DNA of 64,000 nt from Proteus appendicitidis (GTDB taxonomy: Bacteria > Pseudomonadota > Gammaproteobacteria > Enterobacterales > Enterobacteriaceae). The notes beneath the pieces were generated by a model. It was not told the origin of the DNA and searched no databases. It saw only the letters and a list, made by a program, of their open reading frames with translations. Positions 1 to 10,196 of this stretch are shown one piece after another; position 1 is the stretch's first letter, and the number at the start of each line of letters is the position of its first letter. The position numbers and the translations under genes are program-made. The DNA is taken from contig NZ_CP127389.1 of assembly GCF_030271835.1 (NCBI RefSeq), positions 1,462,001 through 1,526,000 of the forward strand. The letters are read 5' to 3'.

Positions 1-272
1 AAGATCCTACATATATTCCATTACTTAAGATCTCTATTGTTACTGCACGTAATGCGCCATCTCATAAACGTGTTATTAACACGATGAGAGCATGGGGAAT
101 TTCTGTTAATGAAGCCTTTTTTATGGGGGGAGTAGAGAAGGCCAATGTTCTGAGAATTCTAAAACCTCATATATTCTTTGATGATCAAAGACTGCATTTA
201 AAATCATCATCTGAATTACCTTCTGTGCATATTCCTTTTGGAATAGCGAATAGAAAAATAGATAATGAATAA
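1..272 (+). CDS. 5'-nucleotidase family protein, C-terminal end (partial)
   Basis: The open frame runs in from the left edge (first full codon at base 3) and stops at 270-272. It keeps about 90 C-terminal residues. The stretch TARNAPSHKRVI, then EAFFMGGVEKA and IFFDDQR, matches my memory of the C-terminal half of the bacterial 5'-nucleotidase family (PF06189), which dephosphorylates nucleoside monophosphates; the FFDDQ motif carries the late acidic residues of the HAD-like fold. The internal ATG at base 84 is not the true start, because the frame and the homology extend upstream of it. The N-terminal half lies outside the window, so gene length and operon context cannot be judged. Confidence 0.75.
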   Translation, partial: DPTYIPLLKISIVTARNAPSHKRVINTMRAWGISVNEAFFMGGVEKANVLRILKPHIFFDDQRLHLKSSSELPSVHIPFGIANRKIDNE

Positions 273-490
273 TAAGTTTTTAATTATTGAGTGTCTGATA
301 TATAGCATACACTCAATTTTTATTTTGTCTAATTATGTTTTTTCTTTAATTTAAATAATAGTACGACTAGAAACTGGATCTATTTTATAAAAGTAGTATG
401 GTATTAAATAACGACTAAAAATTATAAATAATAAATATTTATAATTAATTTAAAGAGGTCTTAAGTTTAATTTAAAGAAGGAAAATTGAA

Positions 491-670
491 GTGGATAATA
501 ATCATAGATTTTTTTCTGATGAAGTGTGCCCTAAAACTGCATTATATGGTCAATTTTATGGTGATAATCACTATGCTGGCCGAGATTATGAGCGAAAAAT
601 ATATTATGGAAGTAAATTTCCAAAAACTAAAAAAGGCTTCTATTTTAAGAAGTTGATGAATTTTAAATAA
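491..670 (+). CDS. Small hypothetical protein, 59 aa, GTG start
   Basis: A GTG-initiated frame of 59 codons follows a purine-rich ribosome-binding sequence (AAGAAGGAAA) about 9 bases upstream. The product is strongly aromatic and basic: it has a Cys-Pro near residue 13, nine tyrosines, and a C-terminal YYGSKFPKTKKG segment. There is no signal peptide or membrane segment. The pattern CP-x-T-x-x-YG ... G-x-x-FP-x-T resembles small cytosolic proteins annotated as hypothetical in other bacteria, but I do not recognise the family. The gene stands alone, with 218 non-coding bases before it and 140 after. The codons look like genuine coding sequence, not random AT-rich DNA. Confidence 0.55.
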   Translation: MDNNHRFFSDEVCPKTALYGQFYGDNHYAGRDYERKIYYGSKFPKTKKGFYFKKLMNFK

Positions 671-810
671 CAAAAATTACAAATAAATAGTATGGGATTA
701 TTTTAAATGGAAATATCAATGTTGTTTAAATTGATACATATTTAAAAACAGGTTGATGATTGCTTAAATAAAATTTACTACGCTGAAAAATAACAGCGCA
801 GTAAAAATTA

Positions 811-1326
811 TTATTGAGTCTTTTCAATACCAATAGGCTGATAACCTTGCCATAAAGGTTTGAAATGTTCACCTGAATTATTTGGCATTAGATGAATGTA
901 AAAATTACCAATTTTGCTTAATAAAATGCAATCATCAACATCTTTTAAATTATCTTTATGTTGCTGCTGACTATTTACTAAAAGTGTTGCAATAGCCTTC
1001 TCTTTAGCTTCATTCGCTGATTTAGCAACAAATAAATCAAATTCATGTAATTCAGCTAGACTTGATGGATGGTAGCCTCCCACATTAACAAAATATAAAT
1101 TATCATTGCTATTGCTAGGTTTATCACTAAGGGTAATATTAAATCCATCAACCCAAGTGATTTCTGCATAACCATCGATATGTATTTTGTCTTTATCTCC
1201 AAACCATGCTTCTCTTAACGCAGGCCAAGCATCTGTAGGTTTTTCTGCCACAACAAATTGGATATCGTGAACTTCAATATTTGATTTACCGGCATTACCA
1301 CCAATGTAGAACATAAATAACTTCAT
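811..1326 (-). CDS. DUF1543 domain-containing protein
   Basis: This 171-residue protein begins MKLFMFYIGG and continues with EVHDIQFVVAE and AEITWVDGFNITL. These are hallmarks I associate with DUF1543 proteins, a family of unknown function usually annotated as a small cytosolic protein. The sequence repeats itself loosely: two halves each contain an LFMFYIGG- or LYFVNVGGYH-like strand, as in a duplicated fold. The ATG is preceded by GGAG at a good distance, so the start is well supported. There is no signal peptide. Neighbours on both sides are separated by long non-coding DNA, so it is probably transcribed alone. Confidence 0.7.
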   Translation of the reverse strand: MKLFMFYIGGNAGKSNIEVHDIQFVVAEKPTDAWPALREAWFGDKDKIHIDGYAEITWVDGFNITLSDKPSNSNDNLYFVNVGGYHPSSLAELHEFDLFVAKSANEAKEKAIATLLVNSQQQHKDNLKDVDDCILLSKIGNFYIHLMPNNSGEHFKPLWQGYQPIGIEKTQ

Positions 1327-1412
1327 TGCTTCTCCAACTTTTTATTTTGTTATCGTTATGTAATTTATTATATATCGATTTTGGGAGCAAGTTAAAATGA
1401 GATGATAGATAG

Positions 1413-1595
1413 GATAAAAAGTGTGATTGTTGGGGCTTGGGTTTTAATTACCAGTGGTGTGATTCAATAGGGTTTGCAGGTGTGAAAGAAGGAATGTTTG
1501 GTATTGAGGCTCTTACTCGTAATCAAGATGAGGTGCTTATAGATATGCCGAAGAACGAGGCAGAAATAATCGGTACTGATGGTGAACCTATTTAA
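1413..1595 (+). pseudogene. Possible gene remnant, unrecognised
   Basis: An open frame of 60 codons between a stop at 1410-1412 and a stop at 1593-1595 encodes a protein-like sequence (GFAGVKEGMFGIEALT, then DMPKNEAEIIGTDGEPI). It has no convincing start; an internal ATG at 1494 follows AAAGAAGG. The amino-acid make-up is balanced, unlike most random frames here, so it may be the tail of a decayed gene. I cannot assign a family. The opposite strand also has an open frame, but its composition looks like a shadow. Confidence 0.2.
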
Positions 1596-1638
1596 ATAAC
1601 AGGCATTGACCTTCGTTAGTTGAGTTTTAAGTAGATTA

Positions 1639-1749
1639 TTAAATTGAGAAAGATCCATAAAACTGAATAAATATATCCATTCGACCTAAATACGCAATAT
1701 AAGTCACCTCATTATGATTGCCTGCTTTGAGCGAAGAGCGGGCGTTCAT
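1639..1749 (-). CDS. Possible 36-aa small ORF
   Basis: A 36-residue frame on the minus strand begins MNARSSLKAGNHNEV. Its ATG is preceded by AGGA at about 8 bases, a good ribosome-binding distance. It lies inside a run of hairpins (1711-1832), and its first codons form part of one of them. It could be a real small protein, or an incidental frame within a structured repeat; I lean toward the second. Confidence 0.2.
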   Translation of the reverse strand: MNARSSLKAGNHNEVTYIAYLGRMDIFIQFYGSFSI

Positions 1750-1832
1750 AATCATTCCTGTTCTGGAATGCATGGTTAGCGCGACCGCTAATATATTTTT
1801 TAGATAACAACCTGCTTTATACAGGTTTTTGC
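1711..1832. repeat. Cluster of four consecutive hairpins
   Basis: Four inverted repeats follow one another: ATTATGA/TCATAAT enclosing GCCTGCT/AGCGGGC; then CATTCC/GGAATG; then TTAGCG/CGCTAA; then AACCTG/CAGGTT, which spans the stop codon of the acetyltransferase gene. Such a dense series could be a structured RNA, an intergenic repeat element or the end of a mobile element. The last hairpin followed by a T run could also work as a terminator. Core-site motifs of integron attC sites were looked for and are not convincing. Confidence 0.4.
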
Positions 1833-2323
1833 GTTGCTACTAAGCGGAACCGACGAAAACATATGCTATCAAACATCACTTCACCATCAGGATGAAAACC
1901 TAACCGTAAAATAGTTTTAATTTTTACCCTACTCAAGGGAAGTAAAATAGTGATGCTTTCTAGTTTCATTTCACAGAAAGCACGTCTGATAATTTCGTCA
2001 TAGATGACTTTACCTGCACCCCAATAATCTGGGTGAAGCACTAGGGCAAGATCTGCATCACCGTCTTCATATTGTAATCCCCCCCACCCAGCAAAATGCT
2101 CATTAATCATAATTGCCCACGGGCCATAACCATGTTCTTTCCATTGAGCATCTTTTTGTGCCACCCATTCTATACACTTTTGGTAGTTAAAATCGGGGGT
2201 TCCCAATGGCATGTGTCGTAATACATCAGGATGGTTATTTAGCGTAATAATATTGCTAACATTGACCTCTGTTAGTCTTTTGAATTCTAAAATCAAATAC
2301 GGATCCCTTATGAAAAAATACAT
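1817..2323 (-). CDS. GNAT family N-acetyltransferase
   Basis: The protein has the layout of a GNAT acetyltransferase of the RimJ/RimL type: a first strand LEFKRLTEVNV with an NNHPDVLRHM helix, a central GPWAIMINEHFAGWGGLQYE hairpin, an acyl-CoA-binding strand near DADLALVLHPDYWGAGK, and a C-terminal strand around LGFHPDGEVMFD. The substrate cannot be predicted. The ATG at 2323 has no ribosome-binding sequence; a TTG at 2294-2296 is preceded by AAGG at a good distance and starts exactly at the family's usual N-terminus, so the true product may be nine residues shorter. The gene lies alone beside decayed sequence. Confidence 0.75.
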   Translation of the reverse strand: MYFFIRDPYLILEFKRLTEVNVSNIITLNNHPDVLRHMPLGTPDFNYQKCIEWVAQKDAQWKEHGYGPWAIMINEHFAGWGGLQYEDGDADLALVLHPDYWGAGKVIYDEIIRRAFCEMKLESITILLPLSRVKIKTILRLGFHPDGEVMFDSICFRRFRLVATQKPV

Positions 2324-2522
2324 GAATAAAATAATTCTACTGACATCATCATAACGTTATGGTTCTAATGATATTTTTATAACCTATTCAGCAAAAAATT
2401 GGGCGAGTAGACCTTATCACATCTATCAAGATAAGCTATAGGAACACTTCTGATGATATTTCTTCTAAGAAATAAATCATATTCACTACTGCACTCTATT
2501 ACTCGAGTCTAATACGGATCCC
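2296..2522. repeat. 12-bp direct repeat AATACGGATCCC (2296-2307, 2511-2522)
   Basis: The identical 12-mer occurs at the 5' end of the acetyltransferase frame and again at the end of the truncated integrase frame. The second copy adjoins a short CCCCCATAT duplication. Such identities at the edge of a truncated recombinase gene suggest a rearrangement junction, although chance cannot be excluded for a 12-mer. Confidence 0.4.
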
Positions 2523-2604
2523 CCATATCCCCCCATATAGGTGATATTTTAAGCGGTCGTTTTTGCCCAATAGTACGATCTTTATCCCACTGTGACTTAG
2601 ACAT
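2509..2604 (-). pseudogene. Tyrosine recombinase/integrase, N-terminal fragment
   Basis: The frame starts with ATG behind GGAG and reads MSKSQWDKDRTIGQKRPLKI before ending after 31 residues. This N-terminus matches the short (about 190 aa) single-domain site-specific integrase family whose members begin with a K-x-W-x-x-DR-x-x-GQKRPL pattern followed by IWAIR. Here the sequence leaves the family right after the IWG and hits a stop, so the catalytic Arg-His-Arg-Tyr domain is missing. It is the stump of a mobile-element gene. The break coincides with repeated CCCCCATAT and AATACGGATCCC motifs. Confidence 0.65.
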
Positions 2605-2639
2605 AATTAAATCTCCTGTGATGTAGAGATTTAATTATG
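2602..2639 (-). promoter_or_regulatory. 14-bp inverted repeat sequestering start of integrase fragment
   Basis: CATAATTAAATCTC (2602-2615) and its perfect complement GAGATTTAATTATG (2626-2639) flank a 10-base loop. In the minus-strand transcript, the Shine-Dalgarno bases and the AUG of the integrase fragment fall in the hairpin, so it would block translation, or it could be a protein-binding palindrome. Confidence 0.5.
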
Positions 2640-2643
2640 GTTG

Positions 2644-2790
2644 TTATCTCAAAAGTGCCACAAGGATTGCCGCTTCTATTTTTTCTGGGGTTGTGTTCGG
2701 CGCAAAGCGTTTGATCGGTTCGCCGTCACGTCCGATCAGAAACTTAGTAAAATTCCATTTAATCCTCTTCCCTAGCAATCCTGTCACTAT
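2644..2790 (-). pseudogene. Glutathione peroxidase (BtuE-like), C-terminal fragment
   Basis: The minus strand encodes about 48 residues ending at TAA 2644-2646. The segment KWNFTKFLIGRDGEPIKRFA followed by PNTTPEKIEAAI is the typical C-terminus of thiol/glutathione peroxidases, including the conserved WNF-x-KFL strand around the catalytic Trp and Asn. The N-terminal part with the peroxidatic Cys or Sec is absent; upstream the frame runs into sequence belonging to a hydrolase remnant on the other strand. It is a decapitated gene and cannot be active. Confidence 0.75.
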
Positions 2791-2804
2791 GCCTGCCCAA
2801 GATA

Positions 2805-2984
2805 GCTGGAGGGTACGTCAGAGAATGGCGAGATGTGGTTAATCAACATGGTGGGGATGTGACCGTTATCCATTTGCCTGAGATGGGTATTAAAGGAAAT
2901 ACACATTTTCCTTTTTCGGATCTGAACAATACTCAACTTACTGATTTAATTAGTCAATTCATTGAACAAAAAAACCTACAATAA
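2805..2984 (+). pseudogene. Alpha/beta hydrolase, C-terminal fragment
   Basis: The plus frame reads YVREWRDVVNQHGGDVTVIH, then LPEMGIKGNTHFPFSDLNN and a final amphipathic helix before TAA. The block GGDV-x-V-x-x-LPE-x-GI-x-GN-x-H is the region carrying the catalytic His in a family of secreted or lipoprotein alpha/beta hydrolases. The nucleophile and acid regions are missing, because the frame abuts the peroxidase fragment at about 2795. No start codon is available. It is therefore a gene tail left by a deletion or insertion event. Confidence 0.65.
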
Positions 2985-3069
2985 TTCACGCCTATTATGG
3001 GCAGGAACTATTATTTATGAATTCTGCTCATAAGCTCTAGAGGATTATAACCTCTAATCTAATCAATAA

Positions 3070-3966
<897 letters not shown>

Positions 3967-4001
3967 TTATGCAAGCACTCTAATTAATGATCAGGACATA
4001 A

Positions 4002-4994
<993 letters not shown>

Positions 4995-5045
4995 ACTTAT
5001 TTTAGGCTGGTAAACATCAATACATTAGTCTCACACTACCAGCCT

Positions 5046-6264
<1,219 letters not shown>

Positions 6265-6280
6265 GGTAAATCTGATGGGG

Positions 6281-6313
6281 GTTTTACACCAGTATTACAC
6301 CAGTTTTACACCA
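6281..6313. repeat. Three tandem 11-bp repeats, integrase arm-site-like
   Basis: Units GTTTTACACCA (6281-6291), GTATTACACCA (6292-6302) and GTTTTACACCA (6303-6313) are adjacent, in register and differ by one base. They lie 58 bases from the 3' end of the tRNA-Pro gene. On the other strand they read TGGTGTAAAAC, a pattern I associate with the arm sites ahead of integrase genes at tRNA-linked islands. No integrase gene remains here. Confidence 0.5.
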
Positions 6314-6329
6314 AGCAAATTTCAGGCAT

Positions 6330-6361
6330 AAAAAAACCAACCATAAGCGGTTGGTTTTTCT
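6330..6361 (-). terminator. Rho-independent terminator after tRNA-Pro
   Basis: AAAACCAACC / GGTTGGTTTT form a strong stem with A and T runs on both sides, so it works in either direction. It lies just downstream of the minus-strand tRNA gene. Confidence 0.8.
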
Positions 6362-6370
6362 AAGGAATTT

Positions 6371-6447
6371 TGGTCGGCATGATAGGATTTGAACCTACGA
6401 CCCCTGACACCCCATGACAGTGCGCTACCAGGCTGCGCTACATGCCG
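6371..6447 (-). tRNA. proL: tRNA-Pro (anticodon GGG)
   Basis: The minus strand gives a complete 77-base cloverleaf starting CGGCATG and ending CATGCCG-A-CCA, with the CCA encoded. The anticodon arm is CTGTC-ATGGGGT-GTCAG, placing GGG at positions 34-36, and the T arm has GTTCAAATC. It closely matches E. coli proL, which also sits next to yejM. The 3' end of this gene is a typical integration target, and the decayed sequence begins just beyond it. Confidence 0.95.
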
Positions 6448-6533
6448 TTTGCGCCCTGTATATTACTGTTTTTGGCTGCTAAAGCAACCCTTTGCTAATT
6501 AAGTGGCGTAATTTTATACGTTATTTAATAGTA

Positions 6534-8270
6534 CTAGCGTTCAATAAAACGCTTCTGCTCAGCTAAAATTTGCAGTAATAATTTTAAATCAGGTTTTGCC
6601 GTGCTGATCTCTTGTCCTGATTTATCAAATAAAGCGTACCGACCATGCTTATCTATCAACAAGGTATTATCTTGTAAAAAGACTACAAATGTCTCTTCAT
6701 CACCGGTAAAAATCCATGGATGATTACGGGTACTTGCAAATAAGTCTTCACCTTGTGAATAGTTATCTACTGGGCTAATGACATGTAAAACATGCTGCAT
6801 CAAGGTTGTCATAATATCTTGATGACTTGTCATTCGATCAATAACCTGTGGCGTCATATTTGGCCAATGTATCATCAATGGCACTTGTGATTGGCTTAAA
6901 TTAAAGGTGGTCTTATCTGAAAGCCATTGGTTAATCTGCTTCTTATTGTTGTCTTGATGATAGCTAGAAGTGACAACGACAACAGTATCATCTAGCGCTT
7001 TGGTTTCTTGTAATGTCTTAAATATTGTCTCTAGTTGATCATTTAATGTGGCACGTTGAGACGCATTATTGGTGTGACCATTAATTTGTAAGAAAGAGAA
7101 CCAAGGGGCTGTTTGGCTGTTTTTCACCAGCCAATTACTCCAACTATCAATTGTGGCATTGTTATCACCACTGCGTGATGTCGGGAGGGTGAAATCTGAT
7201 AGCACAGCTTGTTTAAACAGTGGTGTTTGGAAACCATTAGTTGAAAACATTGCTAATTGGTAGTTCCGATAACTTAATGCATCGAAAAGTGCAGAGTTTT
7301 TTCTGCTACTTAATACACTGTCTAAATAAGAAGGTGAAATACCATAAAATAGGCCAAATAATGCAGTGTCATTATTAATGCCTGATGAATAATGTTTTGA
7401 AAAATAGAGATTATTTTGTGCGAACTGTTGCAAGCTTGGTAATTCAGGTACTTCTTCGTTACCTAAACCATCAACGATAACCACCAGCAAGTTATAAGAA
7501 TAGGTATCTTTGGCATAGATTAATGGAGCAAGAGGATAGGTGATACCTTGTGCTGCTGGGTTACCTTCACTGATAACACGCTGCTCATATTCTGATTGAT
7601 TAAGAAAACCATGACGTTCAAGGAATTTACGCGCTGTCATTGGATACGATAACGGTAAATTAGCTCGTTGCATGGTAATTGGGCGATAAAAGTTAGCATC
7701 AGCCCAAATCGACATAGAGTGAGATAATATAAAGCAAGTAATAAAGACACCCGCTAATGGTTTACCCCAACGTTGGCGATTTAAACTGCGTAATTTTTGC
7801 CAACTCCATGTTGCAAAAAGCATTTCAATAAGAAAAATGATGGGAATGCCAATAAAGATAAGTTGCCATTCACGCGCCATTTCACCTTCATCTGGATTAA
7901 TGACAAGATCCCAAACGAGCTGAGTCAAATGGAGTTGAAATTGCTGGTAAACGGCGATATCAAAAATAAGGATAGTTAATCCGGCACTGGCAAGGGCGCA
8001 GGAAATAACTCTAAGTAGCCGTTGAGAAACAGCTACAAAGGTGAGAGGGAAAAGGATGAGTATATAGATAGCAAAGACAATAAAACTAAAATGTCCCATC
8101 CAACTCACAATAGCGTAAAAACGACCCGCAAAGGTTGCAGGCCAATCAGAAATAAACAGGTAACGGCTCCCAAGCAGTAAGCTTAGAATAATATTAAATA
8201 GCGCAAACCAGTGACCCCAGCTGATCATTTGGGATACTTTTTCACGATAGGACTGAGGTTTCGTTACCAT
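6534..8270 (-). CDS. yejM: YejM/PbgA/LapC inner-membrane regulator of LPS synthesis
   Basis: This is a 578-residue protein with five predicted N-terminal membrane helices (about residues 18-190), a basic linker, and a periplasmic sulfatase-fold domain from about residue 245 (LLVVIVDGLGNEEVP, then a conserved HYSSGINNDTALFGLFYG). YejM holds LapB and so controls FtsH-dependent breakdown of LpxC, tuning lipopolysaccharide output; it also binds lipid A or cardiolipin at the linker. The arrangement yejL-yejM-proL is the E. coli one. YejM ends 86 bases before the tRNA gene. Length and architecture are normal for the family. Confidence 0.95.
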   Translation of the reverse strand: MVTKPQSYREKVSQMISWGHWFALFNIILSLLLGSRYLFISDWPATFAGRFYAIVSWMGHFSFIVFAIYILILFPLTFVAVSQRLLRVISCALASAGLTILIFDIAVYQQFQLHLTQLVWDLVINPDEGEMAREWQLIFIGIPIIFLIEMLFATWSWQKLRSLNRQRWGKPLAGVFITCFILSHSMSIWADANFYRPITMQRANLPLSYPMTARKFLERHGFLNQSEYEQRVISEGNPAAQGITYPLAPLIYAKDTYSYNLLVVIVDGLGNEEVPELPSLQQFAQNNLYFSKHYSSGINNDTALFGLFYGISPSYLDSVLSSRKNSALFDALSYRNYQLAMFSTNGFQTPLFKQAVLSDFTLPTSRSGDNNATIDSWSNWLVKNSQTAPWFSFLQINGHTNNASQRATLNDQLETIFKTLQETKALDDTVVVVTSSYHQDNNKKQINQWLSDKTTFNLSQSQVPLMIHWPNMTPQVIDRMTSHQDIMTTLMQHVLHVISPVDNYSQGEDLFASTRNHPWIFTGDEETFVVFLQDNTLLIDKHGRYALFDKSGQEISTAKPDLKLLLQILAEQKRFIER

Positions 8271-8296
8271 GTCTATAAATAATTTTTCTATGTTTA

Positions 8297-8524
8297 TTAG
8301 TGAATATTGCCTTCATCAATTGAAGCACGCAATGCGTGAACAAAAGAATCAGCAATCAGCATTCGTTGAGCAGGGGCAATACTTGTATTAATTAAGTTTG
8401 TCACCATGTTCCCCAACACCATCAAAGAAAGATCTGTAGGAGTATGATGTTTTTCAAGAACGCTGACAAGTTCTGCAAGTAATTGCTCAACTTGTTCATC
8501 ACTATAACGGGATTTTTGCGGCAT
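8297..8524 (-). CDS. yejL: YejL family protein (UPF0352)
   Basis: The 75-residue helical protein ([20 protein letters not shown], then [14 protein letters not shown]) matches YejL, a conserved small cytosolic protein of unknown function. It lies 26 bases upstream of yejM on the same strand and is probably co-transcribed with it, as in other enterobacteria. It is divergent from yejK. Confidence 0.92.
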   Translation of the reverse strand: MPQKSRYSDEQVEQLLAELVSVLEKHHTPTDLSLMVLGNMVTNLINTSIAPAQRMLIADSFVHALRASIDEGNIH

Positions 8525-8679
8525 AAAATCTGAATTCCTACTAAATGAATAAAACGCTATATATTACCGTATTACTAGGTCTTTTTCCGCTATTAAATTA
8601 ATTAATTTTCCCTTGATACTGAAAGTAGGGAGTGTTTGAATACGCGCACAAGAAAGAGACGCAATAGAAGAGGACGACC

Positions 8680-9684
8680 ATGAGTCTAGATATTAACCAA
8701 TTAGTTTTGCATCAACTTATTAAGCGAGATGAGCAGACATTAGAAGTTGTGCTACGTGATTCACTCTTAGAAATTGAACCTGTTGTTCAGGAGATGATTG
8801 AAGAGTTGCATCGTGTATACAGTGCAAAAAGTAAAGCTTATGGTCTGTTTAATGAAGAAAGTGAATTAGCAGAAGCACTGCGCTTACAGCGTAAAGGCGA
8901 AGAAAACTTTTTAGGTTTTTCACGAGCAGCTACCGTAAGACTAAAAGATGAATTAGCAAAATACCCTTTTGCAGAAGGTGGTACCGTTCTATTTTGCCAC
9001 TATCGCTATTTAGCGGTGGATTACCTGTTAATTGCTGTACTTAGTAGTTGTAACAGTATGTGGGTCAATGACAGCCTTGATGTGTCATCAACGCGCTATT
9101 TAGATATTCCTCATGCAGACATTATTGCTCGTATCGATTTAACTGAGTGGGAAACAGCACCCGACTCTTTACGTTATTTAACGTTTTTAAAAGGTCGTGT
9201 TGGACGTAAAGTCTCTGATTTCTTTATGGACTTTTTAGGCGCTCAAGAAGGTTTAAACGCTAAAGTTCAAAACAAAGGTTTATTACAAGCGGTTGACGAT
9301 TTTTGTGAAGCCTCAGAAATGGGTAAGCAAGAACGTCAAACTTGTCGTGAGCAAGTATATAGCTATTGTAACGAGCAATTACAATCGGGCGAAGAAATTG
9401 CTTTAACAGAGCTTGCTGAAGAATTACCGTCTTTAGGCGATCAAAACTTTGCTCAATTTACTGAAGAAAAAGGCTATGAATTAGCTGAAACATTCCCAGC
9501 AGATCGCAGTACGTTACGTCAACTGATGAAGTACTCAGGAAGTGGTGGGGGATTAACTGTGAATTTTGATGCGAAATTATTAGGGGAGAGAATATTCTGG
9601 GATCCTGCAACAGATACGCTCACCATTAAAGGTACCCCGCCTAATTTGCGTGATCAGCTACAACGTAGAGCATCAGAAAAATAA
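8680..9684 (+). CDS. yejK: Nucleoid-associated protein YejK (NdpA)
   Basis: The 334-residue product is YejK/NdpA, a conserved protein recovered with the nucleoid; E. coli YejK has been reported to interact with topoisomerase IV and gyrase. Recognisable blocks include the start [13 protein letters not shown], the [16 protein letters not shown] strand, and the C-terminal [14 protein letters not shown] segment. The ATG follows GAGGA at 6 bases. It is divergent from yejL and convergent with rplY, the ancestral order. Length is typical (335 in E. coli). Confidence 0.95.
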   Translation: MSLDINQLVLHQLIKRDEQTLEVVLRDSLLEIEPVVQEMIEELHRVYSAKSKAYGLFNEESELAEALRLQRKGEENFLGFSRAATVRLKDELAKYPFAEGGTVLFCHYRYLAVDYLLIAVLSSCNSMWVNDSLDVSSTRYLDIPHADIIARIDLTEWETAPDSLRYLTFLKGRVGRKVSDFFMDFLGAQEGLNAKVQNKGLLQAVDDFCEASEMGKQERQTCREQVYSYCNEQLQSGEEIALTELAEELPSLGDQNFAQFTEEKGYELAETFPADRSTLRQLMKYSGSGGGLTVNFDAKLLGERIFWDPATDTLTIKGTPPNLRDQLQRRASEK

Positions 9685-9701
9685 TTAAACAGTAGAAACA
9701 A

Positions 9702-9726
9702 ATAACGCCACATTAAGTGGCGTTAT
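9702..9726 (-). terminator. Hairpin terminator between yejK and rplY
   Basis: ATAACGCCAC (9702-9711) pairs with GTGGCGTTAT (9717-9726). On the minus strand it is followed by a T-rich run, so it most likely ends the rplY transcript; it may also slow yejK transcription. Confidence 0.65.
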
Positions 9727-9767
9727 ATGCTCGGCGTCCCGAAAAATAAAGCTCGAAGGGTGGCTTA

Positions 9768-10052
9768 TTAAGCGCGCAGGAAGTCGATATGAGTAATTTT
9801 TGGTTTATACTCGTGACGTTGCACTGCTTTAACTTTAACTTTAGTTTCTTTGCCATCGATAACCAGGTTTACGAAATCTGAATAGAATTCTGATTTGTGT
9901 TCTTGGTTGATAACTTCGTTGTGATCTAAATCGATAGCGATTGGCTCTTCATTTCCGCCATAAACGATAGCAGGAAAACGGTTAGCCACACGCAGGCGGC
10001 GGCTCGCACCCTTACCCTGCTCTTTACGTACAGTTGCTTTGATAGTTAACAT
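9768..10052 (-). CDS. rplY: 50S ribosomal protein L25
   Basis: This 94-residue protein is the short single-domain form of L25, which binds 5S rRNA in the large subunit. It starts [20 protein letters not shown] and ends [20 protein letters not shown], both diagnostic. The long CTC-type C-terminal domain of other bacteria is absent, as expected for enterobacteria. It lies between yejK and radD as in E. coli. About 140 bases upstream are non-coding and hold a conserved-looking leader, but I cannot prove a regulatory structure. Confidence 0.97.
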   Translation of the reverse strand: MLTIKATVRKEQGKGASRRLRVANRFPAIVYGGNEEPIAIDLDHNEVINQEHKSEFYSDFVNLVIDGKETKVKVKAVQRHEYKPKITHIDFLRA

Positions 10053-10196
10053 CTTTTTTCTCTTATAAAAAAGAAAGAAAATACATACTTGTTACAGGCG
10101 ACCCAGCAACAAGCTCGAGATTTGGTTTATCTAAAAATAGATAAAGCGGGGCGCATTTTAACGAAAAAGTCCTCCAACAGCAAATATAAATCCAGA

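Noticed and set aside
1690..1816. Integron attC site downstream of the acetyltransferase gene
   Set aside because: Hairpins are present, but the paired core sites (GTTRRRY and RYYYAAC) cannot be placed at the two ends of one palindrome.
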